A stretch of 64,000 bases of DNA from Nocardia rhizosphaerihabitans (GCF_014646295.1 NZ_BMNE01000003.1:245800-309799), one strand, 5' to 3'; counted from the first letter of the stretch, positions 51,748 through 60,610 are shown. A program made the numbers and translations. Notes: generated by a model from the letters alone, not told the origin.

Positions 51748-52182
51748 TCAGTATTTGCCCTGCAGATAGTCGACGAGGTGACTGCGCTCGGTGGCGAGCT
51801 CGGTGATCTCGCTCTTGACCACGTCACCGATGCTGACGATGCCGACCAGCCGATCATCCTCGACCACCGGCATGTGCCGGATCCGGTGCTCGGTCATGTC
51901 CGCGCGCAGCGAGGAGGTGTGATCGTCGGGCCCGCAGGTGCGCACCCGGTCGGTCATGATCTCGGTGACCGGCCGGTCGAGCAGCGGGGCGCCGTGCCGG
52001 TCGAGGTGGCGGACCACATCGCGCTCGGAGACGATGCCGCTGATGGCCGCGCCGTCGGGGGAGACCACCACCGCGCCGATATTGCACTCGGCCAGCACCG
52101 TGAGCAGGGCGCGCACCGTCGTCTGCGGTGGCACCGTGGTCACTGCCGTTCCCTTGTTGCGCAGGATGTCCGCTATCCGCAT
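51748..52182 (-). CDS. CBS-domain pair protein
   Basis: 144 residues, two CBS motifs forming a Bateman module: IADILRNKGTAVTTVPPQTTV with GIVSERDVVRHL, then VTEIMTDRVRTCGPDDH with MPVVEDDRLVGIVSIGDVVK. Such stand-alone proteins bind adenine nucleotides. ATG 52182 gives the usual N-terminus (MRIADILRNKG); a GTG at 52215 overlaps its own ribosome site and is less likely. On the same strand and 73 bp upstream of the desulfurase operon. Confidence 0.93.
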   Translation of the reverse strand: MRIADILRNKGTAVTTVPPQTTVRALLTVLAECNIGAVVVSPDGAAISGIVSERDVVRHLDRHGAPLLDRPVTEIMTDRVRTCGPDDHTSSLRADMTEHRIRHMPVVEDDRLVGIVSIGDVVKSEITELATERSHLVDYLQGKY

Positions 52183-52270
52183 ATGCCGCTCACCCGTGTC
52201 CGCGCCGATGTTCACCTCCAGGATGCCCCCGGTGACCTCTCCGTGACCAGCACGAAGACGTTACAACCGG

Positions 52271-52504
52271 CTATTCGTCGTCCAGGCCCGCCGACAGATA
52301 GGCGGCAGCGGCCAGCCATTGGCGGCATTGCGGCCCGTGGACGTCGTGCTGGCGCAGCATCTCGCGGGCCTGGCGGTAGGTGAGCCCGTATGGCTCGTCG
52401 CTACACGACCCCGACGGTGCTCCTGCCGCGCCGAGGTATCGCGGGACCTCGAGACCGGCGGTTCCGGCCGAGACCCGGCGGGGTGGTCGAAACGGCGTGC
52501 TCAT
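52271..52504 (-). CDS. small hypothetical protein (77 aa)
   Basis: 77 residues, no transmembrane segment. N-terminus STPFRPPRRVSAGTAG is basic and disordered; the C-terminal half LTYRQAREMLRQHDVHGPQCRQWLAAAAYLS is helical with a single Cys. It resembles the small accessory proteins often found near DUF397/XRE loci, and a copy of the 17-bp repeat motif lies 106 bp upstream (52610-52626), linking it to the same regulator. Function unknown. Confidence 0.6.
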   Translation of the reverse strand: MSTPFRPPRRVSAGTAGLEVPRYLGAAGAPSGSCSDEPYGLTYRQAREMLRQHDVHGPQCRQWLAAAAYLSAGLDDE

Positions 52505-52603
52505 TCGAGGCCCCTCGCATCCGGCAAGCGGAAGGCGGATCCGGCTGGTGCTGCCGACCTACCTTCCGGTGATCTTGCGGCCTGAGTCTACGGCTGCTTC
52601 GTT

Positions 52604-52626
52604 TGCAGATGCAAGAACATCTGCAC
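52604..52626. promoter_or_regulatory. 17-bp motif, copy 1, within a palindrome
   Basis: TGCAAGAACATCTGCAC occupies 52610-52626. It overlaps the perfect dyad TGCAGATG-N6-CATCTGCA (52604-52625). It lies upstream of the minus-strand small gene 52271-52504. The rest of 52505-52860 contains no gene I can support. Confidence 0.65.
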
Positions 52627-52784
52627 AGTCTTTCCGGGCGTGTCGGGCGGCTGAAGGGCTTGCGGCGCTTGCGAATTCAGGGGGCTGGACGTCACCGATC
52701 CAGGCCCCGCCCAGGTCGTGTCGTCGGGTAAGTACCGACCGGTGCGCGGGCATCCGGGGCGTGTTAATGTCCCGATCGCACAGT

Positions 52785-52818
52785 ACATCTGCAAGAACGT
52801 TTGTGCGTGCATCTGCAA
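52785..52818. promoter_or_regulatory. 17-bp motif, copy 2, upstream of the DUF397 gene
   Basis: TGCAAGAACGTTTGTGC occupies 52790-52806. It is flanked by direct repeats CATCTGCAA at 52786-52794 and 52810-52818 (24 bp apart). It ends about 43 bp before the DUF397 start, a promoter position. Confidence 0.65.
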
Positions 52819-52860
52819 CTTTCGTAGCGATGGGCATCATTCGAGAACGAGGAGTGTGGC

Positions 52861-53094
52861 GTGTCCGGAATGCACCATGATCAGCGGGAACGCCCGGCCG
52901 ACGGCGCCTGGCGTAAGAGCACCTACAGCAACCCCAGCGGTAACTGTGTCGAGGTGGCCGAAGCCGCCGACGGTTCGGTCGCCGTGCGCAACTCGCGCGA
53001 CCCGCACGGGTCGGTCATCTTCTATACCCGGCCCGAGATCGACGCGTTCATCCGCGGCGCGAAGGCCGGAGAGTTCGACTACCTGACCAAGTGA
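52861..53094 (+). CDS. DUF397 protein
   Basis: 77 residues. The family core is plain: WRKSTYSNPSGNCVEVAEA, then VAVRNSRDPHGSVI and EIDAFIRGAKAGEFD. DUF397 proteins are the small partners of XRE/DUF5753 regulators in streptomycetes and nocardiae (the BldB/WhiJ-associated group), where the pair may act like a toxin-antitoxin or signalling module. GTG start. It precedes its XRE partner by 18 bp and has the 17-bp motif upstream. Confidence 0.93.
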   Translation: MSGMHHDQRERPADGAWRKSTYSNPSGNCVEVAEAADGSVAVRNSRDPHGSVIFYTRPEIDAFIRGAKAGEFDYLTK

Positions 53095-53112
53095 TCGGTA
53101 ATATCGGCAGCC

Positions 53113-53997
53113 ATGACGGCTGAACCCGACGAGATCGGTCGCGTGCAACCGGTTGTCGACCGCGGCCCTACCGTGCTGCGCATCGCACTCGGTGGCCAGT
53201 TGCGCAAACTGCGCGAGAGCAAAGGCATCACCCGCGAAGCGGCCGGTGACGCGATTCGTGGTTCCCACGCGAAGATCAGCCGGCTCGAACTGGGACGCAC
53301 CGGATTCAAGGAACGCGATATCCGCGATCTGCTGACGCTCTACGGTGTCCACGACACCGTAGAGCGCGAATCCTTCTTCGAACTCGCCAGGCAGGCAAGT
53401 GAACCCGGCTGGTGGCATCGCTACAGCGATCTGCTGCCCTCGTGGTTCAGCACCTACCTCGGGCTCGAGCAGGCGGCCAGCCAGATCCGGACCTACGAGG
53501 CCCAGCTGGTGCCCGGCCTGTTGCAGACGCCGGAGTACACCAGGGCCATCGTCACCCTCGGGTTCGACGACGCCGATACCGAGCGTCGCGTGCAGGTCCG
53601 TCAGCGCCGCCAGGACGTCCTGCGCCGGCCCGAGCCGCCGGTGGTGTGGGCGGTGATCGACGAGGCCGTGCTGCACCGCCCGATCGGCGGGCGCGAGGTA
53701 CACCGCGCACAGCTGCGATACCTGGCCGAGCTGTCGGCACTGCCGAACGTGATCGTGCAGGTGCTGCCGTACTCCGCGGGCGGGCACGCCGCCGCGGGCA
53801 GTTCCTTCAGCATCCTGCGCTTCGCCGAGCCCGAGCTGCCCGACATCGTCTATCTCGAGCAGCTCACCAGCGCGCTCTACCTCGAGCGCAGGCAGGACCT
53901 GGCGCTGTACAAGTCCGTGATGGACCAGCTCAGCGTCCAGGCCGAACAGCCCGACCGCTCGCGCGCGATCCTGCTGGAGTACGCCGACCGGGCCTGA
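53113..53997 (+). CDS. XRE-family regulator with DUF5753 domain (WhiJ-like)
   Basis: 294 residues. Helix-turn-helix at about 27-80 (GGQLRKLRESKGITREAAGDA, SHAKISRLELGRTGF) followed by a DUF5753 domain with the conserved LEQAASQIRTYEAQLVPGLL, QTPEYTRA, WAVIDEAVLHRP, VLPYSAGGHAAAGSSFSIL and VYLEQLTSALYLE blocks. It forms the usual unit with the DUF397 gene. It is the obvious candidate to bind the 17-bp motif found three times around this locus, including at its own operon promoter. Confidence 0.95.
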   Translation: MTAEPDEIGRVQPVVDRGPTVLRIALGGQLRKLRESKGITREAAGDAIRGSHAKISRLELGRTGFKERDIRDLLTLYGVHDTVERESFFELARQASEPGWWHRYSDLLPSWFSTYLGLEQAASQIRTYEAQLVPGLLQTPEYTRAIVTLGFDDADTERRVQVRQRRQDVLRRPEPPVVWAVIDEAVLHRPIGGREVHRAQLRYLAELSALPNVIVQVLPYSAGGHAAAGSSFSILRFAEPELPDIVYLEQLTSALYLERRQDLALYKSVMDQLSVQAEQPDRSRAILLEYADRA

Positions 53998-54009
53998 GGC
54001 CGGAACTGC

Positions 54010-54267
54010 TCAGTATTTGATACAGCCCGCGGCGATGCGCCAGAAGGTGTCGGGGGTCAGCGTCTGCAGATCCCAGTCGTCGGCGAATTCGTGCGCGGTG
54101 GTCACGATGCGGTCGATATCGAAGTCGTTGCGAGTCGCCGCGCCGGTGGACTCCACGGCATCGATGACATAGGCGACCGCGGTTTCCCTGGAGCACCCTG
54201 CGGTGTCGGGGTGGGTGGTGGTCGCTGCGCGATCAGCGAGGCCGGAACGGCCGTTGGTGTTGTTCAT
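54010..54267 (-). CDS. small hypothetical protein (85 aa)
   Basis: 85 residues from ATG 54267; a longer start at 54303 adds 12. N-terminal Asn/Thr/Gly-rich part, then AVAYVIDAVESTGAATRNDFDIDRI and TTAHEFADDWDLQTLTPDTFWRIAAGC, an acidic helical region of the sort seen in other nocardial small proteins near DUF397/XRE genes. The 17-bp motif is 132 bp upstream (54399-54415). Converges with the XRE gene. Function unknown. Confidence 0.65.
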   Translation of the reverse strand: MNNTNGRSGLADRAATTTHPDTAGCSRETAVAYVIDAVESTGAATRNDFDIDRIVTTAHEFADDWDLQTLTPDTFWRIAAGCIKY

Positions 54268-54398
54268 GTGAACGCCCCTGTGTTTAGGCAGTGGCAAACC
54301 CAAGGCAAATATAGCCCCAGGTGTGCCGCTCGCGGCCTCCCCTGACTATCCCCTGAATTGTATTGCGGCCCTGAGTTTAGGACGGGGACACTTTCACA

Positions 54399-54415
54399 TG
54401 CAAGCACATCTGCAC
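54399..54415. promoter_or_regulatory. 17-bp motif, copy 3
   Basis: TGCAAGCACATCTGCAC, differing from copy 1 at one position (A to C). It lies 132 bp upstream of the small minus-strand gene 54010-54267. The 54268-54615 gap is AT-richer than the surroundings and otherwise empty. Confidence 0.65.
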
Positions 54416-54615
54416 GATCGATTCCGTCTCGATGCAGCGTTTTTCCCGGCTTCTGAGCGGCGAATCCACGTTTGCGCCACTGTGTTCGCGAGTGGCGGGG
54501 CATGGATAACGTCGTGACCGGCGGTTCGCCGTCGCCGCCCTGTGGCAACGGGGGTACCGCCGGTCCGCCCGAATCGACCTTCCGGTCGAAATAGGTTGTG
54601 ATAGTTAATTTTCGG

Positions 54616-55272
54616 CTAATGAATCGCGGCAACGGCCGACGCGAGGGGCTCCGAACCGGAGACCAGCTCGAGGGTGTGCCGAAAAGTGTTGTCCGCGACC
54701 AAGATCGACGCGAGTGTCGCGGCGACGTCGGCGCGCGGTACCGGGCCGCGCGGAATCGGCGGCGGTCCGAGCGTGACCAGACCGTTGCCTTCGGCGTCGG
54801 TGAGCATGCCGGGCCGCAGGATCGTCCAGTCGAGGGCGCGGTCGCGCAGATCGTCCTCGGCGCGGGTCTTGGCATCGATATAGGCGGCACACACCTCGTC
54901 GGTTCCCGGCGCGGGTGGTGCGCCTGCGCCCATCGTCGAGATCTGCACGAATCGCCGGACCCCGGTCTGCTCGGCGGCGTCGGCGAGCTGGACCGAGCCG
55001 TTGTGGTCGACGGTGTACTTGCGCGCGGCCCCGCTGCCTGGGCCTGCGCCCGCGGCGAACACCACCGCGTCGGAGCCCGCGACGGCGGCGGCGAGGTCGT
55101 CGGGAGTATCACGTTCCATGTCGTAGATGACCGGGACGCCGCCGGTCGCGGCGATGTCGGCGGCCTGGCCCGGGTTCCGGATCAGGGCGTAGACCTGGTC
55201 ACCGCGACGGGTGAGCAGCTTGGTCAGCAACAGGGCGATCTTGCCGTGTCCACCGGCGACGACGATGCGCAT
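54616..55272 (-). CDS. NAD(P)-binding atypical SDR protein
   Basis: 218 residues. MRIVVAGGHGKIALLLTKLL is an atypical SDR dinucleotide motif (GGxGKIA), with FVQISTMGAG, YIDAKTRAEDDLRDRALDWTILRPGMLT as the substrate-side region; the Tyr-x-x-x-Lys motif is present as YIDAK. Similar proteins are annotated as NAD(P)H-binding or SDR5-type. Separated from the DUF2599 gene by 33 bp on the same strand, so the two may be co-transcribed. Confidence 0.9.
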   Translation of the reverse strand: MRIVVAGGHGKIALLLTKLLTRRGDQVYALIRNPGQAADIAATGGVPVIYDMERDTPDDLAAAVAGSDAVVFAAGAGPGSGAARKYTVDHNGSVQLADAAEQTGVRRFVQISTMGAGAPPAPGTDEVCAAYIDAKTRAEDDLRDRALDWTILRPGMLTDAEGNGLVTLGPPPIPRGPVPRADVAATLASILVADNTFRHTLELVSGSEPLASAVAAIH

Positions 55273-55305
55273 GCGAGGTGCTCCTTTCGGACGGGACGGC
55301 GGCCG

Positions 55306-55800
55306 TCAGCGTTCCGGGCCGCCGGGATTGCAGTTGGCCGAGACCGTGGCCGAATAGCCGACGTCGGGTCGCCACGGTTCGAGGTTCCAGCTCGGCTTGT
55401 CGGGCGCCACCATCCTCGCCCACACCCAGTGGCAGATGAATTGGTCGCGCATCCCCGGCGCGTCGGCGTCGGCGTCGAGGGCGAGGACTTCCTGCCAGGC
55501 GAGCTCGTCGGTGCCGGGGGTCGAGGTCTTCCTGCCCGCGACGGTGGGGACGACGAGCAGCCGGGGGCCGTCGATGGTCTCGGTCCAGGTCACGTGGTCG
55601 ATGAGCGGCAGACCGGCATAGGGATCGACGGTGGTGGTCGGCGGCGCGATGGTGGCAGGTGGCTTGCTGGTCGGGCGCGGTGTCATGGTGGTCGTCGTCG
55701 GGGCCGGTGCGGCCGCGTCGTCGGAGCCTGCCGACCCACAACCTGTCAGGGCGGTCAGCGCGATCGCGGCGTATGCGGCACCGTTGCGCCACCGTGTCAC
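55306..55800 (-). CDS. DUF2599 lipoprotein
   Basis: 164 residues. Signal peptide with lipobox ALTGC, then a Thr/Pro-rich linker (about 30-60) and the DUF2599 domain: WTETIDGPRLLVVPT, MRDQFICHWVWAR, KPSWNLEPWRPDVGY and CNPGGPER near the end. Two Cys residues (in FICHW and ANCNPG) likely form a disulfide on the outer face. The family is found in mycolate-containing actinomycetes and has no settled function. Confidence 0.88.
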   Translation of the reverse strand: MTRWRNGAAYAAIALTALTGCGSAGSDDAAAPAPTTTTMTPRPTSKPPATIAPPTTTVDPYAGLPLIDHVTWTETIDGPRLLVVPTVAGRKTSTPGTDELAWQEVLALDADADAPGMRDQFICHWVWARMVAPDKPSWNLEPWRPDVGYSATVSANCNPGGPER

Positions 55801-55888
55801 GGAGGCCCCTTCCGTTGTCCCGGACAGTGCGGCCGAGACGCGGCCGCCCGGCCAGCCTAGTGCGGCGGGCCGGGCGGTGCCGGTGGGC

Positions 55889-56140
55889 TCAGTGCCAGAG
55901 CGATCGGCAGGGGAGTCTGCGCAGTTCGGGGCCGACCCGGCCGTCGACGGTCACCAGCAGGCCCGCGTGCACCGCCGCCGTCGTGAACTCCCAGGCCTCG
56001 GACGGGGTCGCGGCGTATTCCAGGATCAGGGCGTCTTGCGGTGTCGGGCCGTCGAAGTAGACCGTGATCCGGCGGGTCGGTATCTCGGTCCGTTCGATGC
56101 GATGGGGGGTGGCGGCGATGTTCTCGTCGAGGGGAATCAT
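55889..56140 (-). CDS. small hypothetical protein (83 aa)
   Basis: 83 residues with a beta-rich look: RITVYFDGPTPQDALILEYAATP, then AWEFTTAAVHAGLLVTVDG. It contains no signal peptide or membrane segment. A ribosome site (GGAGCACGCC region) precedes the ATG. Not recognised; it is divergent from the lipase genes. Confidence 0.6.
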   Translation of the reverse strand: MIPLDENIAATPHRIERTEIPTRRITVYFDGPTPQDALILEYAATPSEAWEFTTAAVHAGLLVTVDGRVGPELRRLPCRSLWH

Positions 56141-56167
56141 GGCGTGCTCCTTTTCGCCCCGGCACTC

Positions 56168-56332
56168 GTGAGCGCCTTCCTGCTCGACGGTAGGACCCGG
56201 ACCATCGAGGAGAACATGTTCTGGATTCCGCTGGAGATCTCACAGACTGCCCGGCGCCGCGGCCGTACGCCGACCAACCGGGTGCGCCGGCAGCTTGCCT
56301 CCGATCACAACCTCGCCGCAGGGCTGTTGTGA
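56168..56332 (+). CDS. possible small Arg-rich ORF (54 aa)
   Basis: GTG-initiated frame reading SAFLLDGRTRTIEENMFW, then QTARRRGRTPTNRVRRQL. An internal ATG at 56216 has GAGGAG 4 bp upstream. The basic C-terminus could bind nucleic acid, but there is no homology I recognise and the region may be non-coding leader of the lipase gene. Confidence 0.25.
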   Translation: MSAFLLDGRTRTIEENMFWIPLEISQTARRRGRTPTNRVRRQLASDHNLAAGLL

Positions 56333-56423
56333 GCTCCGCCGATGTCTCTCGGATGCGGTTCCGACGAGCCACGGTACCGGCCAGTATCGGTACCGACGGC
56401 AGCGACACGGGAGGGACAGCCGC

Positions 56424-57653
56424 ATGATCCGGATTGCCGCGGCACGACGGACTCGGCCGCGCAGAACACTGTCGGCGGTGGCCGCGGCCTTGGTGCTGGC
56501 CACCGTTCCGGCGGCCGCGAGCCACAGCGCGCCGCTCTACCCGACCGCCGATCCCGACCCCTTCTACGCCCAGCCCGCCGACCTGTCGGGTACCCAGCCC
56601 GGTGACGTGCTGGCGGTGCGGCCGATGCCGCCGCTGGCGATGTTCCCCGACACCAGGATCACGCTGGTGCGATTCCGGTCGACCAACTCCGCGGGCGACC
56701 CGATCGCGGCCACGACGACGGTGCTGCAGCCGACGAGCCATCGCCGCGACGCCCCCGTGCTGTCCTACCAGCACATCATCAACGGCCTCGGCGTGCGCTG
56801 TTCGGTGTCGAAGGTGCTCTACACCGAGGACCCGAATCTGATGGTGCGCGAGGCGATCGCCTGGAACGTGGCGTTGCGGCGCGGCTGGACGATGGCGCTA
56901 CCGGATCACCTGGGCCCCAACTTCGCCTACGGCGCAGCAAAATTGGGCGGACAGGTGACCCTCGACGGAATCAGGGCCGTGCGCAAGGTCGAGGAACTGC
57001 AGGTCTCGGGCAGCCGGGTCGCGATGGCGGGTTACTCCGGCGGCGGCATGGCGACGGCGTGGGCGGCGGCGCTGCAGCCCACCTACGCGCCCGAGGTCGA
57101 GATCGCCGGCGCCGCGATGGGCGGGGTCCCGATGAATCTGGTGTCGATGCTCGAGGGCCTAGGTTTCGGGTCGCATCCCGTGTTCGGGCTCGCGCTGGCG
57201 GCCGGGATCGGCCTGGAACGGGAATACCCGCAACGCTTTCCGATCAGCGAGCAGATGAACGCCGGCGGCCTCGCGGCCCGCGCCGCGATCGCCGACGCCT
57301 GCACCAACGACATCCTCGGCACGGGCGCGGGGCGCGGCATCCTCGACTTCGCCGCGACGACGTCGATGGTCGACGATCCGGAGGCCCGCGCCGTGGTGGA
57401 GGAGAACAGCCTCGAGCTCTACCCCGGGACACCGACCATGCCTGTCTTCGAATGGCATTCGCCCATCGACGGACTCATCCCGGTCGACGCGATCACCACC
57501 ACCATGGACCGCTGGTGCGCGGCGGGTGCCCCGGTGGTCACCGAGTCGACGCCAACCCCGGACCACCTGACCGCAGCTGTGCTCGGACTACCTTCCGCGC
57601 TGAGATGGCTCGATGCGCGGCTGCAGGGGGAACCGGCGCCCAGCACCTGCTGA
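56424..57653 (+). CDS. secreted lipase, LIP family (copy 1)
   Basis: 409 residues. Signal peptide: Arg-rich n-region, hydrophobic core, ending AASHSAP. ATG 56424 has GGGAGGG. Secretory-lipase (LIP) family marks: DVLAVRPMPP, the oxyanion-region YQHIINGLG, and nucleophile elbow AMAGYSGGGMATAWAA with the catalytic Ser; a late FEWHSPIDGLIP and PDHLTAA supply Asp and His. In mycobacteria and nocardiae such enzymes hydrolyse triacylglycerols or host lipids. First of three lipase genes in a row. Confidence 0.9.
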   Translation: MIRIAAARRTRPRRTLSAVAAALVLATVPAAASHSAPLYPTADPDPFYAQPADLSGTQPGDVLAVRPMPPLAMFPDTRITLVRFRSTNSAGDPIAATTTVLQPTSHRRDAPVLSYQHIINGLGVRCSVSKVLYTEDPNLMVREAIAWNVALRRGWTMALPDHLGPNFAYGAAKLGGQVTLDGIRAVRKVEELQVSGSRVAMAGYSGGGMATAWAAALQPTYAPEVEIAGAAMGGVPMNLVSMLEGLGFGSHPVFGLALAAGIGLEREYPQRFPISEQMNAGGLAARAAIADACTNDILGTGAGRGILDFAATTSMVDDPEARAVVEENSLELYPGTPTMPVFEWHSPIDGLIPVDAITTTMDRWCAAGAPVVTESTPTPDHLTAAVLGLPSALRWLDARLQGEPAPSTC

Positions 57654-57889
57654 GCCCGGTGTCGATCGGCCCGGATCCGCTTGCCCCGACGCGGATCCGG
57701 GTCGTTCGTTGTTGCGATCGTGCCGCATTGCGTCACGACTCGGGCACGACGCCGATTCGGCGGGGTGGTTGCGGCGTACCGTCAGTGATCTGACGAGGGG
57801 CGCACTGGGGGAGGTTCGGCGGAATTCGAAGCACCGCATCGCCGCACGTCACGACGAATCCGACGTTGCCACCCGAAGGCGTGTGTGCC

Positions 57890-59251
57890 ATGCGATCTGT
57901 GCGTGTGTTGGTCTGCTCGATGCTCCTGCTCTGTTCGTTCGCCGTCGGCGCGGCCGCGGCCGAACCGCCGCCGACGACGGAATTCCCGGTGCCGCATCCG
58001 GGTACGCCGGGATTCCTGCCCGATCTGCAACGCTGGATCGATCAGGTGCTGCCCTCGCCGATCCAGCCCACCGACGACCCCGATGCCGAACTCGCCGCCC
58101 TGCACGCCGCGGTCATGCCGTCGGCGGTCGGCGACCCGATGTTCGACCACTGGCCCGACGGCCTGGCCGAGCTCGCGCCGGGCGACATCATCGAGACCCG
58201 CGATGTCATGGCGACCGCGGCCCCGCTCACCCTGGTGTCGATCCGGTCGGCCACCCTGCTCAAGTATCGCACCGACGACTCACACGGCCGCCCGTCCTTC
58301 GCCACGGCGACCCTGCTCGTGCCCGCCACCGACTGGACCGGCCCCGGTGACCGCCCCGTACTGGTCAACAACCTGCCGATCGACGCGCTGGGACGCGACT
58401 GCACGCCGGGATACACCCTGGCGCACGGCCTCAATCTGCATTCGAGCACGACCGAATTCGTCCCGCCGACCACGCAATTGGCGGCGCTGCGCGGCTATGC
58501 GGTGCTGGTGCCCGATCACGAGGGCCCCTGGATGGCCTATGCCGAGCCGTATGTCGCCGGGCACGCGGTGCTCGACGCGATCCGCGCCGTCCGCAGGATC
58601 GACCCGGTGTCGTTCGGGGACAGCAGATTCGCGATGACCGGCTATTCCGGCGGCGCCATCGCCACCCACGGCGCGGCCAAGCTGATCGATTCCTACGCAC
58701 CGGAACTCGCCGACGTGATCGTCGGCGCGGCACTGGGTGGCGTGCCTGCCGATTTCGAGATTCTCTCGCGCAGTATGAATGCCAACCTCGCTTCCGGCAT
58801 TTTTATGGCGGCGACGTTCGCGATCGGCCGGGAACGCCCGGAAATCCTCGCCGCGATGAACAATCTCGCGCGCTGGGTGGCGACCTCGGTGATGAAGGAC
58901 CAGTGCGTCAGCGTGTTCGCCATTCCCGGCGTATTGCACCTGCCGATCGATGTCGGCGCCAACATCGCCGACCCGCTGCGCTCGGAATTGGCCACCACGA
59001 TCTACGAGATCACCCGGATGTCCGGGATGCCCTCGGCCGCTCCGCTCTACATCTACAACGGCGAGCAGGAGTTCTGGATCCCCGCCGCGGGCGCGCGCAA
59101 TCTCTACAACGAGCAGTGCGCACTCGGCGCGAACGCGGTGTACCGCAGCGTGTTCGGTGAACATGTGATCGGTGCGGTCACCGGTTATCCGGAGGCGATG
59201 CTGTGGCTGGACGAGCGTTTGCAAGGGGTCGCCGCGCGCAGCGAATGCTGA
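57890..59251 (+). CDS. secreted lipase, LIP family (copy 2)
   Basis: 453 residues. Signal peptide 1-25 (VLVCSMLLLCSFAVGAAAAE). ATG 57890 is preferred over a TTG at 57866; GAAGG lies 11 bp upstream. Same family as the preceding gene: APGDIIETRDV, VLVPDHEGPWMAYAEP, elbow AMTGYSGGAIATHGAA, and PLYIYNGEQEFWIP with a late GEHVIGAVTGYPEAMLWLDERL. Shared architecture suggests duplication, though the two have diverged strongly. Four Cys residues in the mature part could form disulfides. Confidence 0.9.
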   Translation: MRSVRVLVCSMLLLCSFAVGAAAAEPPPTTEFPVPHPGTPGFLPDLQRWIDQVLPSPIQPTDDPDAELAALHAAVMPSAVGDPMFDHWPDGLAELAPGDIIETRDVMATAAPLTLVSIRSATLLKYRTDDSHGRPSFATATLLVPATDWTGPGDRPVLVNNLPIDALGRDCTPGYTLAHGLNLHSSTTEFVPPTTQLAALRGYAVLVPDHEGPWMAYAEPYVAGHAVLDAIRAVRRIDPVSFGDSRFAMTGYSGGAIATHGAAKLIDSYAPELADVIVGAALGGVPADFEILSRSMNANLASGIFMAATFAIGRERPEILAAMNNLARWVATSVMKDQCVSVFAIPGVLHLPIDVGANIADPLRSELATTIYEITRMSGMPSAAPLYIYNGEQEFWIPAAGARNLYNEQCALGANAVYRSVFGEHVIGAVTGYPEAMLWLDERLQGVAARSEC

Positions 59252-59331
59252 CGGCAAAATTCCTGTGCCGCTTCATGGCGGTTTTCGACAACCGGTGGTG
59301 ATCTTTCCAGAAACCAGGAGACGTTGGAAAA

Positions 59332-59347
59332 GCGGCGATTTCGCCGC
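59332..59347 (+). terminator. hairpin after the second lipase
   Basis: GCGGCG-ATTT-CGCCGC, a 6-bp stem about 80 bp past the stop, followed by CTTATGTT. A weak terminator candidate; the remaining leader to the next start (59416) carries AGGAAG. Confidence 0.4.
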
Positions 59348-59415
59348 CTTATGTTCAGTGCGGTTTCGACAAAGCCATTCGTATTTCTCGAATCGCACAG
59401 GAAGATACGCCAACA

Positions 59416-60603
59416 ATGAAATCTCCCAGTCGCAGACGGACGCTACAGACGGCGGTGCTGACCGGCGTCGGCGCGCTCGCCGTCGCGCTCACCGGACCCG
59501 GGGCGGGCGCGTCCCCGGCGCCGGCGCCGACCGAGCAGGCCCTCGCCGATCTCATCTCCGAGGGCCGCCAGGTCGCCGGTCCGGGTAGCGGTTCCGCCTG
59601 CACCTCCGGCAGCGGCGCCGGTTCGGGCAACGGATCGGGGAACTGCTACGGCGGCTCCGGTTCCAGCTCCGGTTCCTCCGGCGGAAAGTCGACCGACACA
59701 GTCGGTTACGGCCCCGCCCAGACCTCGTTCCTCGGCGCCTTCGCCTACGGCCTCGCCAACGGCGACGCCGCCCCGCCCGGTGCGAACGACTGGGCCTGCA
59801 AGCCGACCGCCGAGAAGCCTCGCCCGGTCGTGCTGCTGCACGGCACCTGGATGAACGCCTACAACGGGTACGCGTTCATGGGGCAGCCGATCAAGGACGC
59901 CGGCCTGTGCACGTTCACCTTCAACTACGGCCGCTCCGGCCTGGTCGAAGGCGGCGGCCTCGGGTCGGTCCTGCCCGGCGTCATGGGTACCGGCTACATC
60001 CAGGACTCCGCCGATCAGCTCGCCGTCTTCGTCGACCGGGTGCTCGCGGCCACCGGCGCCGACGAGGTCGACATCGTCGCCCACTCCCAGGGCGGCGCGA
60101 TGGCCAACTGGTACACCAAGTTCGACGGCGGCGCTGCCAAGGTGAAGAACCTGGTCACCTACGGCGCCACCCACCACGGCACCAGTCTCGACGGCATCGG
60201 TGCCCTCGGCCGCGCGATCAACAACCTCGGCATCGACATCCTCGGTCTCATCGAGATCTTCGTCGGGCACGCCGGCATCCAGCAGACCATCGGCTCGGAT
60301 TTCGTCAACCAGCTCAACGCCGACGGTGACACCGTCGCCGGCGTCGACTACACGGTCGTGGGCACCCGCTACGACGAGATCACCAACCCCTACGATCTGA
60401 CCTTCCTGAAGCCGGGTCCCGGCGCCACGGTCCACAACATCACCCTGCAGGAGGGCTGCGAACAGGACGTTTCCGACCACCTGACGATGATGTACTCCCC
60501 GCGGGCGCTCTCGATCGCCCTGCGGGCCATCGACCCGGCGGGCAACCACGAGCTGGTGTGCACCTTCAACCCCTGGCTGATCGGGGGTAGCGGCTCGCTG
60601 TGA
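59416..60603 (+). CDS. secreted lipase/esterase, lipase class 2 (EstA-like)
   Basis: 395 residues. Twin-Arg-like RRR and a hydrophobic core give a signal ending about residue 33; a low-complexity Ser/Gly linker (55-92) follows. The catalytic domain has PRPVVLLHGTWMN (oxyanion), IVAHSQGGAMANWY with the Ser nucleophile and TMMYSPRALSIALRA after the His (VSDHL). It differs from the two LIP-family neighbours and belongs to the lipase class 2/triacylglycerol lipase group. A strong hairpin lies just downstream. Confidence 0.92.
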   Translation: MKSPSRRRTLQTAVLTGVGALAVALTGPGAGASPAPAPTEQALADLISEGRQVAGPGSGSACTSGSGAGSGNGSGNCYGGSGSSSGSSGGKSTDTVGYGPAQTSFLGAFAYGLANGDAAPPGANDWACKPTAEKPRPVVLLHGTWMNAYNGYAFMGQPIKDAGLCTFTFNYGRSGLVEGGGLGSVLPGVMGTGYIQDSADQLAVFVDRVLAATGADEVDIVAHSQGGAMANWYTKFDGGAAKVKNLVTYGATHHGTSLDGIGALGRAINNLGIDILGLIEIFVGHAGIQQTIGSDFVNQLNADGDTVAGVDYTVVGTRYDEITNPYDLTFLKPGPGATVHNITLQEGCEQDVSDHLTMMYSPRALSIALRAIDPAGNHELVCTFNPWLIGGSGSL

Positions 60604-60610
60604 GAAACCA

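Noticed and set aside
55370..55390. GGTTCGAGGTTCC resembling a tRNA T-loop
   Set aside because: Inside the DUF2599 coding region with no cloverleaf around it.
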